Source: JBJXFE01 sp046153875
GTDB lineage: Bacteria; Planctomycetota; Phycisphaerae; Phycisphaerales; UBA1924
Assembly (NCBI GenBank): GCA_046153875.1
Contig: JBJXFE010000027.1
Span: forward strand, 1-29,601
Direction: 5' to 3'
Length of the DNA stretch: 29,601 nucleotides
Below the pieces are notes generated by a model that saw only the letters and a program-made list of their open reading frames with translations, was not told the DNA's origin and ran no database searches. Within the stretch, counting starts at the first letter, position 1; each line of letters starts with the position of its first letter. Below are positions 10,213 through 17,386 of this stretch, piece after piece. A program made the position numbers and the translations under genes.

Positions 10213-11283
10213 GTGCAGAAGATCGACCTTCATACGCACATCCTGCCGGAGCGCTGGCCGGACTGGACGAAGCGAACCGGGCAGCCGGGATGGGTGTTCC
10301 TCGACCATCACGGGCCGGGGTGCGCGCGGATGATGAAGACGGACGCGGGCGGCGCCAAGCCGTTCCGCGACGTGACTGCCAATCTGTGGGACCCGCGCGT
10401 GCGGATCGACGCGATGGACCGCACGGGTGTCGACACGCAGGTGCTGTCGACGGTGCCGGTGATGTTCAGCTACTGGGCGCAGCCACGGGACGCCTACGAC
10501 CTGGCGCGAGTGCTCAACGACCACATCGCGGGGCTGGTCCGCGATTTTCCAGGGCGGTTCGAGGGGCTGGGCACGATCCCCATGCAGGACGCGGAACTCG
10601 CGGGGCGCGAACTGGAACGCTGCGTGCGCGAACTGGGGCTCAAGGGCGTCCAGATCGGCAGCCACGTGGAGCGGCCGCCGCCTGGGCCGGGCGGGGACTG
10701 GAACCTTGACGAACCGGTCGTGGTCGGGGTGTTCGCCGAGGCCGAGCGGCTCGGAGCGTGCGTGTTCGTCCACCCGTGGGACATGATGGGCTCGGCGCAG
10801 ATGCCACGGCACTGGTTGCCGTGGCTTGTGGGGATGCCGGCCGAAACGTGCCGGGCGATCTGCTCGGTGATCTTCGGGGGCGTGCTGGATCAGCTGCCGC
10901 GGCTGCGGATCGCGTTCGCGCACGGCGGCGGGTCGTTCCCGGGGACGATCGGGCGGATCGCGCACGGGCGGGCGTGCCGGCCGGACCTGTTCCCGCCCGC
11001 GTCGCGCGACCCGCGGGAGTATCTGGCGCGGGGCGGGGCGCCCGCGCGGTTCTTCGTCGATTCACTCGTCCATGACGCGGATGCGCTGCGGGGGGTCCTG
11101 CGGCTGTTCGGCGCTGAGCGCGTCGCGCTGGGGAGCGACTATCCGTTCCCGCTCGGCGAGGAGGTGCCCGGCGCGCTGGTCGCGTCGATGGCCGACGTGA
11201 ACCCGACCGCCCGGGCACGGGTGCTCCGCGAGACGGCGCTGGAGTTCCTCGGTTCACCATCGGATCGAGGATCGCGCCGGTAG
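10213..11283 (+). CDS. nbaD: 2-amino-3-carboxymuconate-6-semialdehyde decarboxylase (ACMSD)
   Basis: This 356-residue Zn-dependent amidohydrolase-fold decarboxylase converts the dioxygenase product to 2-aminomuconate-6-semialdehyde, which prevents its spontaneous cyclisation to quinolinate. The metal ligands are all present: His7 and His9 in DLHTHILPERW, His187 in VFVHPWD, His237 (the catalytic base region, FAHGGG) and Asp309 in LGSDYPFPLGE. Length is close to the 335-340 residues usual for ACMSD. The start is GTG at 10213, directly giving MQKIDLHTHI; no Shine-Dalgarno is seen but a TAGACT hexamer is 5 nt upstream. The gene follows the dioxygenase by 34 nt, and its stop codon overlaps the -10 candidate of kynU. 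Assignment is strong from the motif set plus context. Confidence 0.95.
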   Translation: MQKIDLHTHILPERWPDWTKRTGQPGWVFLDHHGPGCARMMKTDAGGAKPFRDVTANLWDPRVRIDAMDRTGVDTQVLSTVPVMFSYWAQPRDAYDLARVLNDHIAGLVRDFPGRFEGLGTIPMQDAELAGRELERCVRELGLKGVQIGSHVERPPPGPGGDWNLDEPVVVGVFAEAERLGACVFVHPWDMMGSAQMPRHWLPWLVGMPAETCRAICSVIFGGVLDQLPRLRIAFAHGGGSFPGTIGRIAHGRACRPDLFPPASRDPREYLARGGAPARFFVDSLVHDADALRGVLRLFGAERVALGSDYPFPLGEEVPGALVASMADVNPTARARVLRETALEFLGSPSDRGSRR

Positions 11284-11286
11284 GAT
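11281..11286 (+). promoter_or_regulatory. Leaderless-type -10 (TAGGAT) before kynU
   Basis: TAGGAT begins with the TAG stop codon of the ACMSD gene and ends 9 nt before the kynU ATG. A transcript starting here would have a leader of 0-3 nt. No Shine-Dalgarno is visible. Confidence 0.4.
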
Positions 11287-11295
11287 GCACACGCG

Positions 11296-12630
11296 ATGCC
11301 CGCGACCCCCTTCACAGTCGATCCTACATGCGCCGCGAGACTCGACGCCGAGGACCCGCTCCAGGCGTTCCGCGACTTGTTCCACATCCCGCCGGCGGCG
11401 GATGACGCGAGGCGCCCGTGCGTCTACCTGACGGGCAACTCGCTGGGGTTGTTGCCGAGAGCCACGCCCGCGGCCGTGCAGTCGGAGCTTGAGGATTGGG
11501 CGCGATTCGGTGTGGACGCCCACCTGCACGGGCGGCACCCATGGCTGCCATACCACGAATCCGTCCGCGAGCCGCTGGCTCGGCTGGTCGGTGCGCTGCC
11601 GCACGAAGTCGTGGCGATGAACAGCCTGACGGTGAACCTGCACCTCCTGATGGTGTCGTTCTATCGGCCGACGCCGGAACGGCATCGCATCGTCATCGAG
11701 GACGCGGCGTTCCCGTCGGATTCCTACGCGGTGGCGAGCCAGGCGGAGTTCCACGGGTACGACCCGCGCGAGGCGATCGTGCGGCTGCGGCCGCGGGAGG
11801 GCGAGCAGGCGCTGCGGACCGAGGATGTCGAGGCGTACTTCGAGCGCGAGGGGCGGTCGGTGGCGCTCGTCCTGCTCGGGGCGGTGAACTACCTGAGCGG
11901 GCAGTGGTTCGACATGGCGCGGATCACGGCCGCGGCGAAGCGGGTGGGGTGCATGGTCGGCTGGGACCTGGCGCACGCGGCGGGAAACGTGCCGGTGCGG
12001 CTGCACGATTGCGGCGGGGGGGGCGTCGATTTCGCCGCGTGGTGTTCGTACAAGTACGTCAACTCCGGGCCCGGCGCGGTGGCGGGCGCGTTCGTGCATG
12101 AGCGTTGGGTAGGTCGGCTCTCCGAGCCGACCGCGGGAGCCGAAGAGTCGGCTCGGAGAGCCGACGTACCCAGGTTCGCCGGCTGGTGGGGGAACGATCC
12201 CGCGACGCGGTTCGAGATGCGGCCGGAGTTCACACCCGTAGCCTCGGCGGACGCGTGGCAGCTCTCCAACCCGCCGGTGCTGGCCCTTGCGCCGGTGCGC
12301 GTCTCGCTGGAGCTCTTCGATCGCGCGGGGATGGAGGCGCTGCGGACCAAATCGCTCCAGCTCACCCGGTACATGGAGTTCCTGCTCGAGCGGCTGTGCG
12401 GCGATCGCGTGCGGGTCCTGACGCCGCGGGACCCGGAGGAGCGCGGCTGCCAGCTCTCGCTGGCGGTGCCGGGGCGCGGGCGCGACCTGGAGCGGACCCT
12501 GCACACGGCCGGTGTCGTCACGGACTTCCGCGAGCCGGACGTGATCCGTGCGGCGCCCGTGCCGCTGTACAACTCGTTCGGGGATGTGTTCCGGTTTGTG
12601 CAGGTCTTGAGTCGGTGTGTATCGGGTTGA
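11296..12630 (+). CDS. kynU: Kynureninase
   Basis: This 444-residue PLP-dependent fold-type I enzyme hydrolyses 3-hydroxykynurenine (and kynurenine) to 3-hydroxyanthranilate (or anthranilate) and alanine. The Schiff-base lysine is Lys253 in CSYKYVNSGPG. The PLP-binding Asp224/His227 lie in GWDLAHAAG, and the substrate-site block PRFAGWWGND is present. Length slightly exceeds the 415-420 typical of bacterial KynU. The excess is a 21-residue segment (271-291) between FVHER and PRFAGWWG, where I expect about 8-10 residues; it is encoded by a REPIN-like double palindrome (12107-12171) that stays in frame. This lies on a surface loop after the catalytic lysine, so activity is probably kept. The gene is 12 nt after the ACMSD stop. 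An 8-G run (12016-12023) within the gene is a frameshift-prone spot. Confidence 0.95.
   Translation: MPATPFTVDPTCAARLDAEDPLQAFRDLFHIPPAADDARRPCVYLTGNSLGLLPRATPAAVQSELEDWARFGVDAHLHGRHPWLPYHESVREPLARLVGALPHEVVAMNSLTVNLHLLMVSFYRPTPERHRIVIEDAAFPSDSYAVASQAEFHGYDPREAIVRLRPREGEQALRTEDVEAYFEREGRSVALVLLGAVNYLSGQWFDMARITAAAKRVGCMVGWDLAHAAGNVPVRLHDCGGGGVDFAAWCSYKYVNSGPGAVAGAFVHERWVGRLSEPTAGAEESARRADVPRFAGWWGNDPATRFEMRPEFTPVASADAWQLSNPPVLALAPVRVSLELFDRAGMEALRTKSLQLTRYMEFLLERLCGDRVRVLTPRDPEERGCQLSLAVPGRGRDLERTLHTAGVVTDFREPDVIRAAPVPLYNSFGDVFRFVQVLSRCVSG
12107..12171. repeat. REPIN-like double palindrome inside kynU
   Basis: Two 25-nt arms (12107-12131 and 12147-12171) are reverse complements with one mismatch and a 15-nt spacer. 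Each arm is itself a hairpin: GTCGGCTC-TCC-GAGCCGAC and its reverse complement. Two REP-type hairpins in inverted orientation are the hallmark of a REPIN. The reading frame of kynU runs through it without a stop. Confidence 0.8.
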
Positions 12631-12684
12631 AACACAGAGGGCCATCGTCACGCGGGCCCGCGCAGTCCAAGGTGAGGGTTGAGC

Positions 12685-13284
12685 GTGCGAACGGCGGTCA
12701 TCTCCGACATTCACGGTGACCACGGCGCGCTCGTCGCTGTCCTGAAGGACATCGAGGCGTGCGCGTGCGACCGGATCGTCTGCCTGGGCGATATCGTCAA
12801 CGGAGGCGACGCCAACGCGGCGTGCATCCGGGAACTGCAATCACGCCGGATCCTCACGATCCGGGAGAACCACGATGAGCTGTTCTGTCAAACGCGCCAG
12901 GGTCCGGATGCGGAGTGGCTCGGAGCCCTTCCCGAATCGCTGCTGGAAGTCGACGTGCTGTTCATCCACATCTCCCCGCGACGCGACGACCGCGCGATCA
13001 CAGACCGGTTCATCGCTTGGAACGTGATTGACGACATGCGAGAGCGAATCGCATTCGTCGGACATCTGCACGTGCCGGTTCTGTACAGCGTGAGCAGAGT
13101 CATGGTCGGTGCGGCCCGATCGGGTCCGGTCGACTACGGGCGGCCGATCCCGCTGCCACGCGAGGAGCGGCACCTCGTGTGCCCAGGTTCGGTCGGGGCG
13201 TCGAGGGACGGGGACCCCGCAGCCCGGTATGCCGTTTACGACGACCGCGGCCTGGTCGAGTTTCGGCGCGTCGCAGCACGATGA
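12685..13284 (+). CDS. Calcineurin-like metallophosphoesterase
   Basis: This 199-residue protein has the metallophosphoesterase blocks in order: SDIHGDHGAL (Asp8, His10), CLGDIVNGGD (Asp36), ENHDE (normally GNHDE, so the Gly is replaced by Glu61), FIHISPR and FVGHLHVP. The fold holds a dinuclear metal centre and acts on phosphomono- or diesters; the substrate cannot be told. The GTG at 12685 is preferred because GAGGG lies 6 nt upstream and it gives the usual MRTAVISDIHGD start; an in-frame TTG at 12679 has no spacing for a ribosome site. It sits between kynU and the kmo-kynB gene (25 nt before the latter) but has no known role in tryptophan catabolism. It may be a passenger or a housekeeping phosphatase. 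Confidence 0.85.
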   Translation: MRTAVISDIHGDHGALVAVLKDIEACACDRIVCLGDIVNGGDANAACIRELQSRRILTIRENHDELFCQTRQGPDAEWLGALPESLLEVDVLFIHISPRRDDRAITDRFIAWNVIDDMRERIAFVGHLHVPVLYSVSRVMVGAARSGPVDYGRPIPLPREERHLVCPGSVGASRDGDPAARYAVYDDRGLVEFRRVAAR

Positions 13285-13294
13285 GCACTTCCGC

Positions 13295-13300
13295 TACGAT
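13295..13300 (+). promoter_or_regulatory. Leaderless-type -10 (TACGAT) before kmo-kynB
   Basis: TACGAT ends 9 nt before the ATG at 13310, exactly the same spacing as at kynU. No Shine-Dalgarno sequence lies between. Confidence 0.4.
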
Positions 13301-13309
13301 CGATGCGGG

Positions 13310-15547
13310 ATGGCCCCCACCTCTGACCAGCGCGTGATCATCATCGGCGCCGGCCTGGCCGGGTCGCTGATGGCGTGTTATCTCGCCCGCGCGGGTTGGA
13401 CGGTGCGCGTCTATGAGCGCCGGCCGGATCCGCGGGCGAAGGGGTACCTCGGCGGGCGGTCGATCAACCTGGCGCTCTCCGTGCGCGGGCTGTGGGGGCT
13501 GGCGGGCGTCGGGCTTGACAGGCACGTGCTGGATCACGACGCGATCAGGATGCCGGGGCGGATGATCCACCCGATCAAGGGCGAACCGATCTTCCAGCCG
13601 TATTCCTCGAACCCGGCCGACGCGATCAACTCGGTTTCACGCGGCGGGTTGAACCTGACGCTCATCAACGCCGCGGCCGCGATCCCGGGGGTGGAGTTTT
13701 TCTTCGACCACACGTGCGTGGACGTGGACCTGAACGCGCCCGCGGCGATTCTGCAGACGCCGGGCGGCGGCACAACCCGCGTCGAGGCGGAACTGCTGCT
13801 GGGGGCGGACGGGGCGTTCTCGCCGGTGCGCGGGGCGATGCAGAAGACCGACCGGTTCGAGCACGCGCAGTCGTACCTCGGGCATGGGTACAAGGAACTG
13901 CACATACCGGAAGGGACGGACGGACGGAGAGACGGAGGGACGAAGGGCGGCGCGGCGTTCGCGATGGACCCGCACGCCCTGCACATCTGGCCGCGGGGCG
14001 GGGCGATGATGATCGCCCTACCCAACCGCGGCGGATCGTTCACCTGCACGCTCTTCTGGCCGTTCACGGGTGAGCACTCGTTCGAAGCGCTGGAGGGGCC
14101 AATCGATCGTCGCGTGGCATCGCCGTCGCCCGCCGACCGTGAACGCGTTCTGTCCTTCTTCCGCGAGCAGTACCCGGACGCGGTGCCGCTGATGCCGACG
14201 CTCGCGGAGGACTTCGTTCGCAACCCGACGTCGTCGCTGGTGACCATCCGCTGCTTCCCGTGGCGGCACGAGGACAAGGTGGTGCTCCTGGGCGACGCGG
14301 CCCACGCGATCGTGCCGTTCTACGGGCAGGGGATGAACGCGGCGTTCGAGGATTGCCGGATTCTGGCCGACCTGCTCGCGGACGGACGGGATCGGCACGC
14401 GGCCTTGGTGGAGTTCGAGCGCCGCCGAAAGCCCGACGCCGACGCGATCGCCGACATGGCCATCGAGAACTTCATCGAGATGCGCGACAAGACCGGGCAG
14501 CCCGAGTTCCGGTACAAGAAGCGCGGCGAACAGGCGGTGCACGCGGCGTTCGGCGCGGCGGCCGAGCCGCAGTACAACCTCGTGAGTTTCTCGACGGTTC
14601 CTTACGCCGAGGCGCGCCGGCGCGGAAGGGCGCTCGACGCGGTGCTCGAGCAGGTCATCGCGCGAGTGCCGATGGACCGCGCGGCGAGCATGACCGATGA
14701 GTCATGGAGGAACGAGGTGACGCGGGCCGCAGGTGTGTTGTCAGGCTGGTCCGCTGACGCACCGGACGCCGAGGCTGAGTCTTCGAAGCCTCGGATTCAA
14801 CCGCAACAACCGTTCGTCATAGCCGAGGCTTCGTCGAAGACTCCTCAGCCTCGGCGTCCGGGGACCCGGGACCCAGGACCCAGGACTCAGGACTCAGAAC
14901 GAAGGACCCAGACCATTTTCGACATCACGCCGCCGGTCACGGCGCGCCTCGCGGTGTGGCCCGGCGACACACCGCTCTCACGCGAAGTGCTCTGCGACAT
15001 CGAGAAAGGCGCCAACATCACACTGAGCTCGCTGCGTGCGACGGTGCATCTGGGGGCGCACGCCGACGGCCCCAACCACTACGGCAAGGGCGCGCCGGGC
15101 ATCGGCGAGCGCCCGTTGCACCACTACCTCGGCCCGTGCCGCGTAGTGGACGCGCCCGTGGACCGTGCCTCGCGCGTCCGCCCAGGGGACATCGTCGGCG
15201 GTCTGGATCAGATCACGGAGCCGCGCGTCCTGATCCGGACGGGGACGTTCCCCGACCCGGAGAAGTGGAACAGCGATTTCGCGGGGTTGTCGGTCGAACT
15301 CATCGAGTCGCTTGCGTCGCGCGGCGTCGTCACCATCGGCCTCGACACGCCGAGCGTGGACCTTCAGGACTCCAGGGACCTGCCCGCGCATCACGCGATG
15401 CTGCGCCACGACATGGCGATCCTCGAAGGGTTGGTGCTTGCCGACGTACCGCCGGGCCCGTACGAGCTGATCGCGTTGCCGCTGAAGCTGATGGGCTTCG
15501 ACGCCAGCCCGATCCGGGCGATTCTCCGGCCCCGCGCGTCACCGTGA
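13310..15547 (+). CDS. kmo-kynB: Kynurenine 3-monooxygenase fused to kynurenine formamidase
   Basis: This 745-residue ORF contains two enzymes. Residues about 7-465 are a FAD-dependent kynurenine 3-monooxygenase: Rossmann GAGLAG (13-18) after VIII, SINLALSVRG substrate-binding block, and the second FAD motif GDAAHAI (328-334) followed by PFYGQGMNAAFED. Residues about 536-745 are a KynB-type formamidase of the cyclase family: FDITPP, WPGDTP, the metal motif HLGAHADGPNH (His580, His584, Asp586, His590), IGLDTPS and the C-terminal PYELIALPLKL. The linker (about 477-535) is rich in Pro/Ser/Arg and encoded by palindromic and 7-bp repeats. There is no stop and no ATG, GTG or TTG in frame between the repeats and KynB; only a rare ATT could start KynB separately. 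The two halves catalyse consecutive steps (formylkynurenine to kynurenine to 3-hydroxykynurenine). It converges with the PH-domain gene with a 5-nt gap. Confidence 0.9.
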   Translation: MAPTSDQRVIIIGAGLAGSLMACYLARAGWTVRVYERRPDPRAKGYLGGRSINLALSVRGLWGLAGVGLDRHVLDHDAIRMPGRMIHPIKGEPIFQPYSSNPADAINSVSRGGLNLTLINAAAAIPGVEFFFDHTCVDVDLNAPAAILQTPGGGTTRVEAELLLGADGAFSPVRGAMQKTDRFEHAQSYLGHGYKELHIPEGTDGRRDGGTKGGAAFAMDPHALHIWPRGGAMMIALPNRGGSFTCTLFWPFTGEHSFEALEGPIDRRVASPSPADRERVLSFFREQYPDAVPLMPTLAEDFVRNPTSSLVTIRCFPWRHEDKVVLLGDAAHAIVPFYGQGMNAAFEDCRILADLLADGRDRHAALVEFERRRKPDADAIADMAIENFIEMRDKTGQPEFRYKKRGEQAVHAAFGAAAEPQYNLVSFSTVPYAEARRRGRALDAVLEQVIARVPMDRAASMTDESWRNEVTRAAGVLSGWSADAPDAEAESSKPRIQPQQPFVIAEASSKTPQPRRPGTRDPGPRTQDSERRTQTIFDITPPVTARLAVWPGDTPLSREVLCDIEKGANITLSSLRATVHLGAHADGPNHYGKGAPGIGERPLHHYLGPCRVVDAPVDRASRVRPGDIVGGLDQITEPRVLIRTGTFPDPEKWNSDFAGLSVELIESLASRGVVTIGLDTPSVDLQDSRDLPAHHAMLRHDMAILEGLVLADVPPGPYELIALPLKLMGFDASPIRAILRPRASP
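13914..13945 (+). repeat. GACGGA-type microsatellite in the kmo part
   Basis: Degenerate tandem copies of GGAC/GACGGA units encode a low-complexity Gly/Arg/Asp/Thr stretch (about residues 202-214) between YKELHIP and AFAMDPHALHIWP, where KMO family members as I recall them have only a short turn. Confidence 0.55.
14763..14860. repeat. REPIN-like inverted pair in the kmo-kynB linker
   Basis: The arms 14763-14794 and 14823-14860 are reverse complements except for two 3-nt gaps. Each arm is a hairpin bounded by GAGGCT and AGCCTC. Both gaps are codon-sized. A single related copy lies at 17835-17872. Confidence 0.75.
14862..14910 (+). repeat. Seven tandem 7-bp units between kmo and kynB
   Basis: The units read GGACCCG, GGACCCA, GGACCCA, GGACTCA, GGACTCA, GAACGAA, GGACCCA. 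The total of 49 bp encodes a Pro/Arg/Asp/Gln-rich linker. They directly abut the REPIN-like pair and end 4 nt before the first conserved KynB codons. Confidence 0.75.
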
Positions 15548-15552
15548 CCGGG

Positions 15553-16302
15553 TCATGGCGCGCTGCCCACCAGCAGCGTCCGGATCTCGCGCAACACTTC
15601 CACGTGTTCGCTCGTGAGCGCGAGGCCGCCCCGCAGCGCGGTCTCCGCACGCTCATCGCCCAACCCGGTCGTTCTGGACGCCCGCACGCGGTCCATGATC
15701 AGGTCGCGGATGCGCGGGGCGTCGGCGATGCCCTCGATCACGCCGACGTTCAAGGGCGATTTCTCGCCGTGGGGGCCGTGCGCGACCCCGCTGCCCGCCG
15801 TCTCGATGACCACGCTCGCGATGCCGAACCAGCGCTGCACGGGCCCGCTGTGCACCTTGACGTTCTGGACGTTCTCGAAGGTGATGGTGACCTCGTGGAT
15901 CACCCACACGCCGCGCCGGAGGCGGATGCTGCGGCCGGTCATCAGGTACCACGTGGTGTCGTAGCGGAGGTGGATGGCGACGTAGGCGACGATGTCCGGG
16001 AGGACGGCGACGAGAAAGGCCGGGACGGCGAGGATCGCGCCGGCGAGGGGGCTGGCGGTGGTGATGATGATCCACGCGATCAGGATGGCCCCGTCGATCG
16101 CGAAGAGGACGATCCAGAACCAGAACTTCAGGTAGGCGAGGAACGCCGGCGCGGGGTGGAACTGCTCCAGCGCGTCGCCCGGGGCGGTCGGGAGCGTCGG
16201 CGGCTCCCGCGGCACGCGGAACAGGCCCGCCAGGACGCCCCAGACGCCGCGGTACACCCACGCGGAGGCACGTTCGGTCGCCCTGGCCATGGGGCCGGTC
16301 AT
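15553..16302 (-). CDS. PH-domain membrane protein (bPH_2, YdbS-like)
   Basis: This 249-residue protein has two or more hydrophobic membrane segments (about residues 52-110, including FWFWIVLFAIDGAILIAWII) followed by a bacterial PH domain of the DUF304/bPH_2 type. The domain shows WYLMTGRSIRLRRGVW, ITFENVQNVKV and RWFGIASVVIETAG. These proteins are small membrane-anchored modules often found in adjacent pairs. A C-terminal helix (VEVLREIRTLL) resembles the end of the neighbouring PH protein (LTLLRDIRDRL). The ATG at 16302 overlaps the upstream gene's TGA (ATGA), indicating translational coupling. Function is not known beyond the domain; no link to kynurenine degradation is evident. Confidence 0.8.
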   Translation of the reverse strand: MTGPMARATERASAWVYRGVWGVLAGLFRVPREPPTLPTAPGDALEQFHPAPAFLAYLKFWFWIVLFAIDGAILIAWIIITTASPLAGAILAVPAFLVAVLPDIVAYVAIHLRYDTTWYLMTGRSIRLRRGVWVIHEVTITFENVQNVKVHSGPVQRWFGIASVVIETAGSGVAHGPHGEKSPLNVGVIEGIADAPRIRDLIMDRVRASRTTGLGDERAETALRGGLALTSEHVEVLREIRTLLVGSAP

Positions 16303-16829
16303 GCGCGGCGCTCCCGGACGAGTTCCCCGAGCCTGTCGCGGATGTCACGGAGCAGGGTGAGCGCCTCGTCGCCGTCCGGCGCGCCGTGCGCGGAGGGCCC
16401 GTGGGCGGGGGCGCCCGCGGGGGCCTCGCCCCGTGCCCCGCGCATCCTCGTGTACAGGTAGTCGCGCAGGAGTTCCGGCTCGCGGATGCCGACGAGCGTC
16501 ATCTCCGTGCCCGACGCGCCCGAGGCGGTCTGGATCGAGATGCTCGCCAGGCCGAGCCAGCGCTCGAAGAGGTTCCGGCTGACGTGGATGTCCTGGATCC
16601 GCCGGTACGTCAGCAGGATCTCCTTCTTGAAGAGGAGGCCGACGGACATCGAGACGCCCTCGTCGTCGAACCTGTAGCGCAGCGTCCGGTAGCGGATGTA
16701 GGAGGCGAGGAGGACGATCGGGAATCCGACCAGCGTCAGCAGGGAGACCAGCACGTAGTAGGTCATCAGCGCCGGGTCGGGGCGCTCGATGGTGCGCGGG
16801 TCGAAGGTGTCAAGCGGCGCGGGATTCAC
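16299..16829 (-). CDS. PH-domain membrane protein, first of the pair
   Basis: This 176-residue protein has one or two N-terminal hydrophobic segments (TYYVLVSLLTLVGFPIVLLA, about residues 22-41), then a bPH_2 domain with LRYRFDDEGVSM, TYRRIQDIHVSR and RWLGLASISIQTASG, and an Ala/Pro-rich stretch before a C-terminal helix. The GTG at 16829 is chosen because GGAGGG lies 7 nt upstream; the longer open frame to 17123 would read antisense through the kynB remnant and is not credible. The 4-nt overlap with the following PH gene makes them a two-gene operon, probably forming a heteromeric membrane complex. Confidence 0.8.
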   Translation of the reverse strand: MNPAPLDTFDPRTIERPDPALMTYYVLVSLLTLVGFPIVLLASYIRYRTLRYRFDDEGVSMSVGLLFKKEILLTYRRIQDIHVSRNLFERWLGLASISIQTASGASGTEMTLVGIREPELLRDYLYTRMRGARGEAPAGAPAHGPSAHGAPDGDEALTLLRDIRDRLGELVRERRA

Positions 16830-16930
16830 GGTAGGTCCCTCCGGGCCGGGCGCGCGGGGCTGTCGCCGGTTGTTGGGGATTGTGGGACCGGCGTTCCCGC
16901 GTGGGACGAGTCTACCCGAGCGCGTCGCGA

Positions 16931-17032
16931 GCGGATGTGCCGCCCGGGCCGTATGAGTTGATAGCGATGCCGCTGAAACTGATGGACTTCGATGCGAGTC
17001 CTGTGCGGGCGGTGCTCCGACATCCTGCCTGA
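16931..17032 (+). pseudogene. 3'-terminal remnant of a second kynB
   Basis: These 34 codons including the TGA read ADVPPGPYELIAMPLKLMDF and then DASPVRAVLRHPA. They align without gaps to the last part of the intact KynB domain (from codon 15440 onward). Over the 30 alignable codons I count 12 identical, 14 changed synonymously and 4 changed in amino acid, so this copy diverged under purifying selection before being truncated. Upstream of 16931 the similarity stops abruptly and no start codon with a ribosome site precedes it. It lies between the promoter side of the PH pair and a small membrane-protein gene. Confidence 0.8.
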
Positions 17033-17047
17033 CGCGCGGTCGCGCGC

Positions 17048-17053
17048 TACGAT
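17048..17053 (+). promoter_or_regulatory. Leaderless-type -10 (TACGAT) before the small membrane protein
   Basis: TACGAT ends 7 nt before the ATG at 17061, with no Shine-Dalgarno. The hexamer and its left flank (GCTACGAT) are the same as before kmo-kynB. Confidence 0.4.
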
Positions 17054-17060
17054 CTTCCGA

Positions 17061-17384
17061 ATGTCGCTGCCATCCGACGAGTCCGAGGCACTGACCGATG
17101 AGCGAATTGCGTCGTCGCTTCAATCAGGTCGCGCGGCGCAGCGATCGGAGTCGCGCTGGTTCTGGGCGACCATCATCTGCCGCGTCGTGATCGCAGTCGG
17201 CGCCATTCTGATCGCGGGTGCGCTGGTCCAGATCGGGATCGCAGGCGTCCAAGGCGAGGGATTAGCCCGTACCTGCGTCGCGGCGCTGGTCTGGGCGGCG
17301 CTCGGCACCGGAATCGTGTTGGTGGGCGGATGGGGACATCGCTATGCGTGGGCCCACGCATTCCCTTCGAGCACCCGGCGCTGA
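17061..17384 (+). CDS. Small two-helix membrane protein, unknown function
   Basis: I do not recognise this 107-residue protein. A polar, acidic N-terminus (about 1-30) precedes two hydrophobic helices, roughly ATIICRVVIAVGAILIAGAL (about 36-60) and VAALVWAALGTGIVLVGGW (about 72-92), and a short tail. The ATG at 17061 is chosen because the reading frame upstream runs through the kynB remnant in another frame and because a TACGAT -10 candidate sits 7 nt before it. It converges with the RidA gene with a 2-nt gap, so no terminator fits between them. Confidence 0.55.
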   Translation: MSLPSDESEALTDERIASSLQSGRAAQRSESRWFWATIICRVVIAVGAILIAGALVQIGIAGVQGEGLARTCVAALVWAALGTGIVLVGGWGHRYAWAHAFPSSTRR

Positions 17385-17386
17385 CC

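Noticed and set aside
14862..14910. Possible CRISPR-like or satellite array
   Set aside because: Units are only 7 bp with no spacers; it is a simple tandem repeat.
16830..17123. N-terminal extension of the first PH-domain protein
   Set aside because: It would read antisense through the kynB remnant, and GGAGGG with a GTG start at 16829 explains the true beginning.
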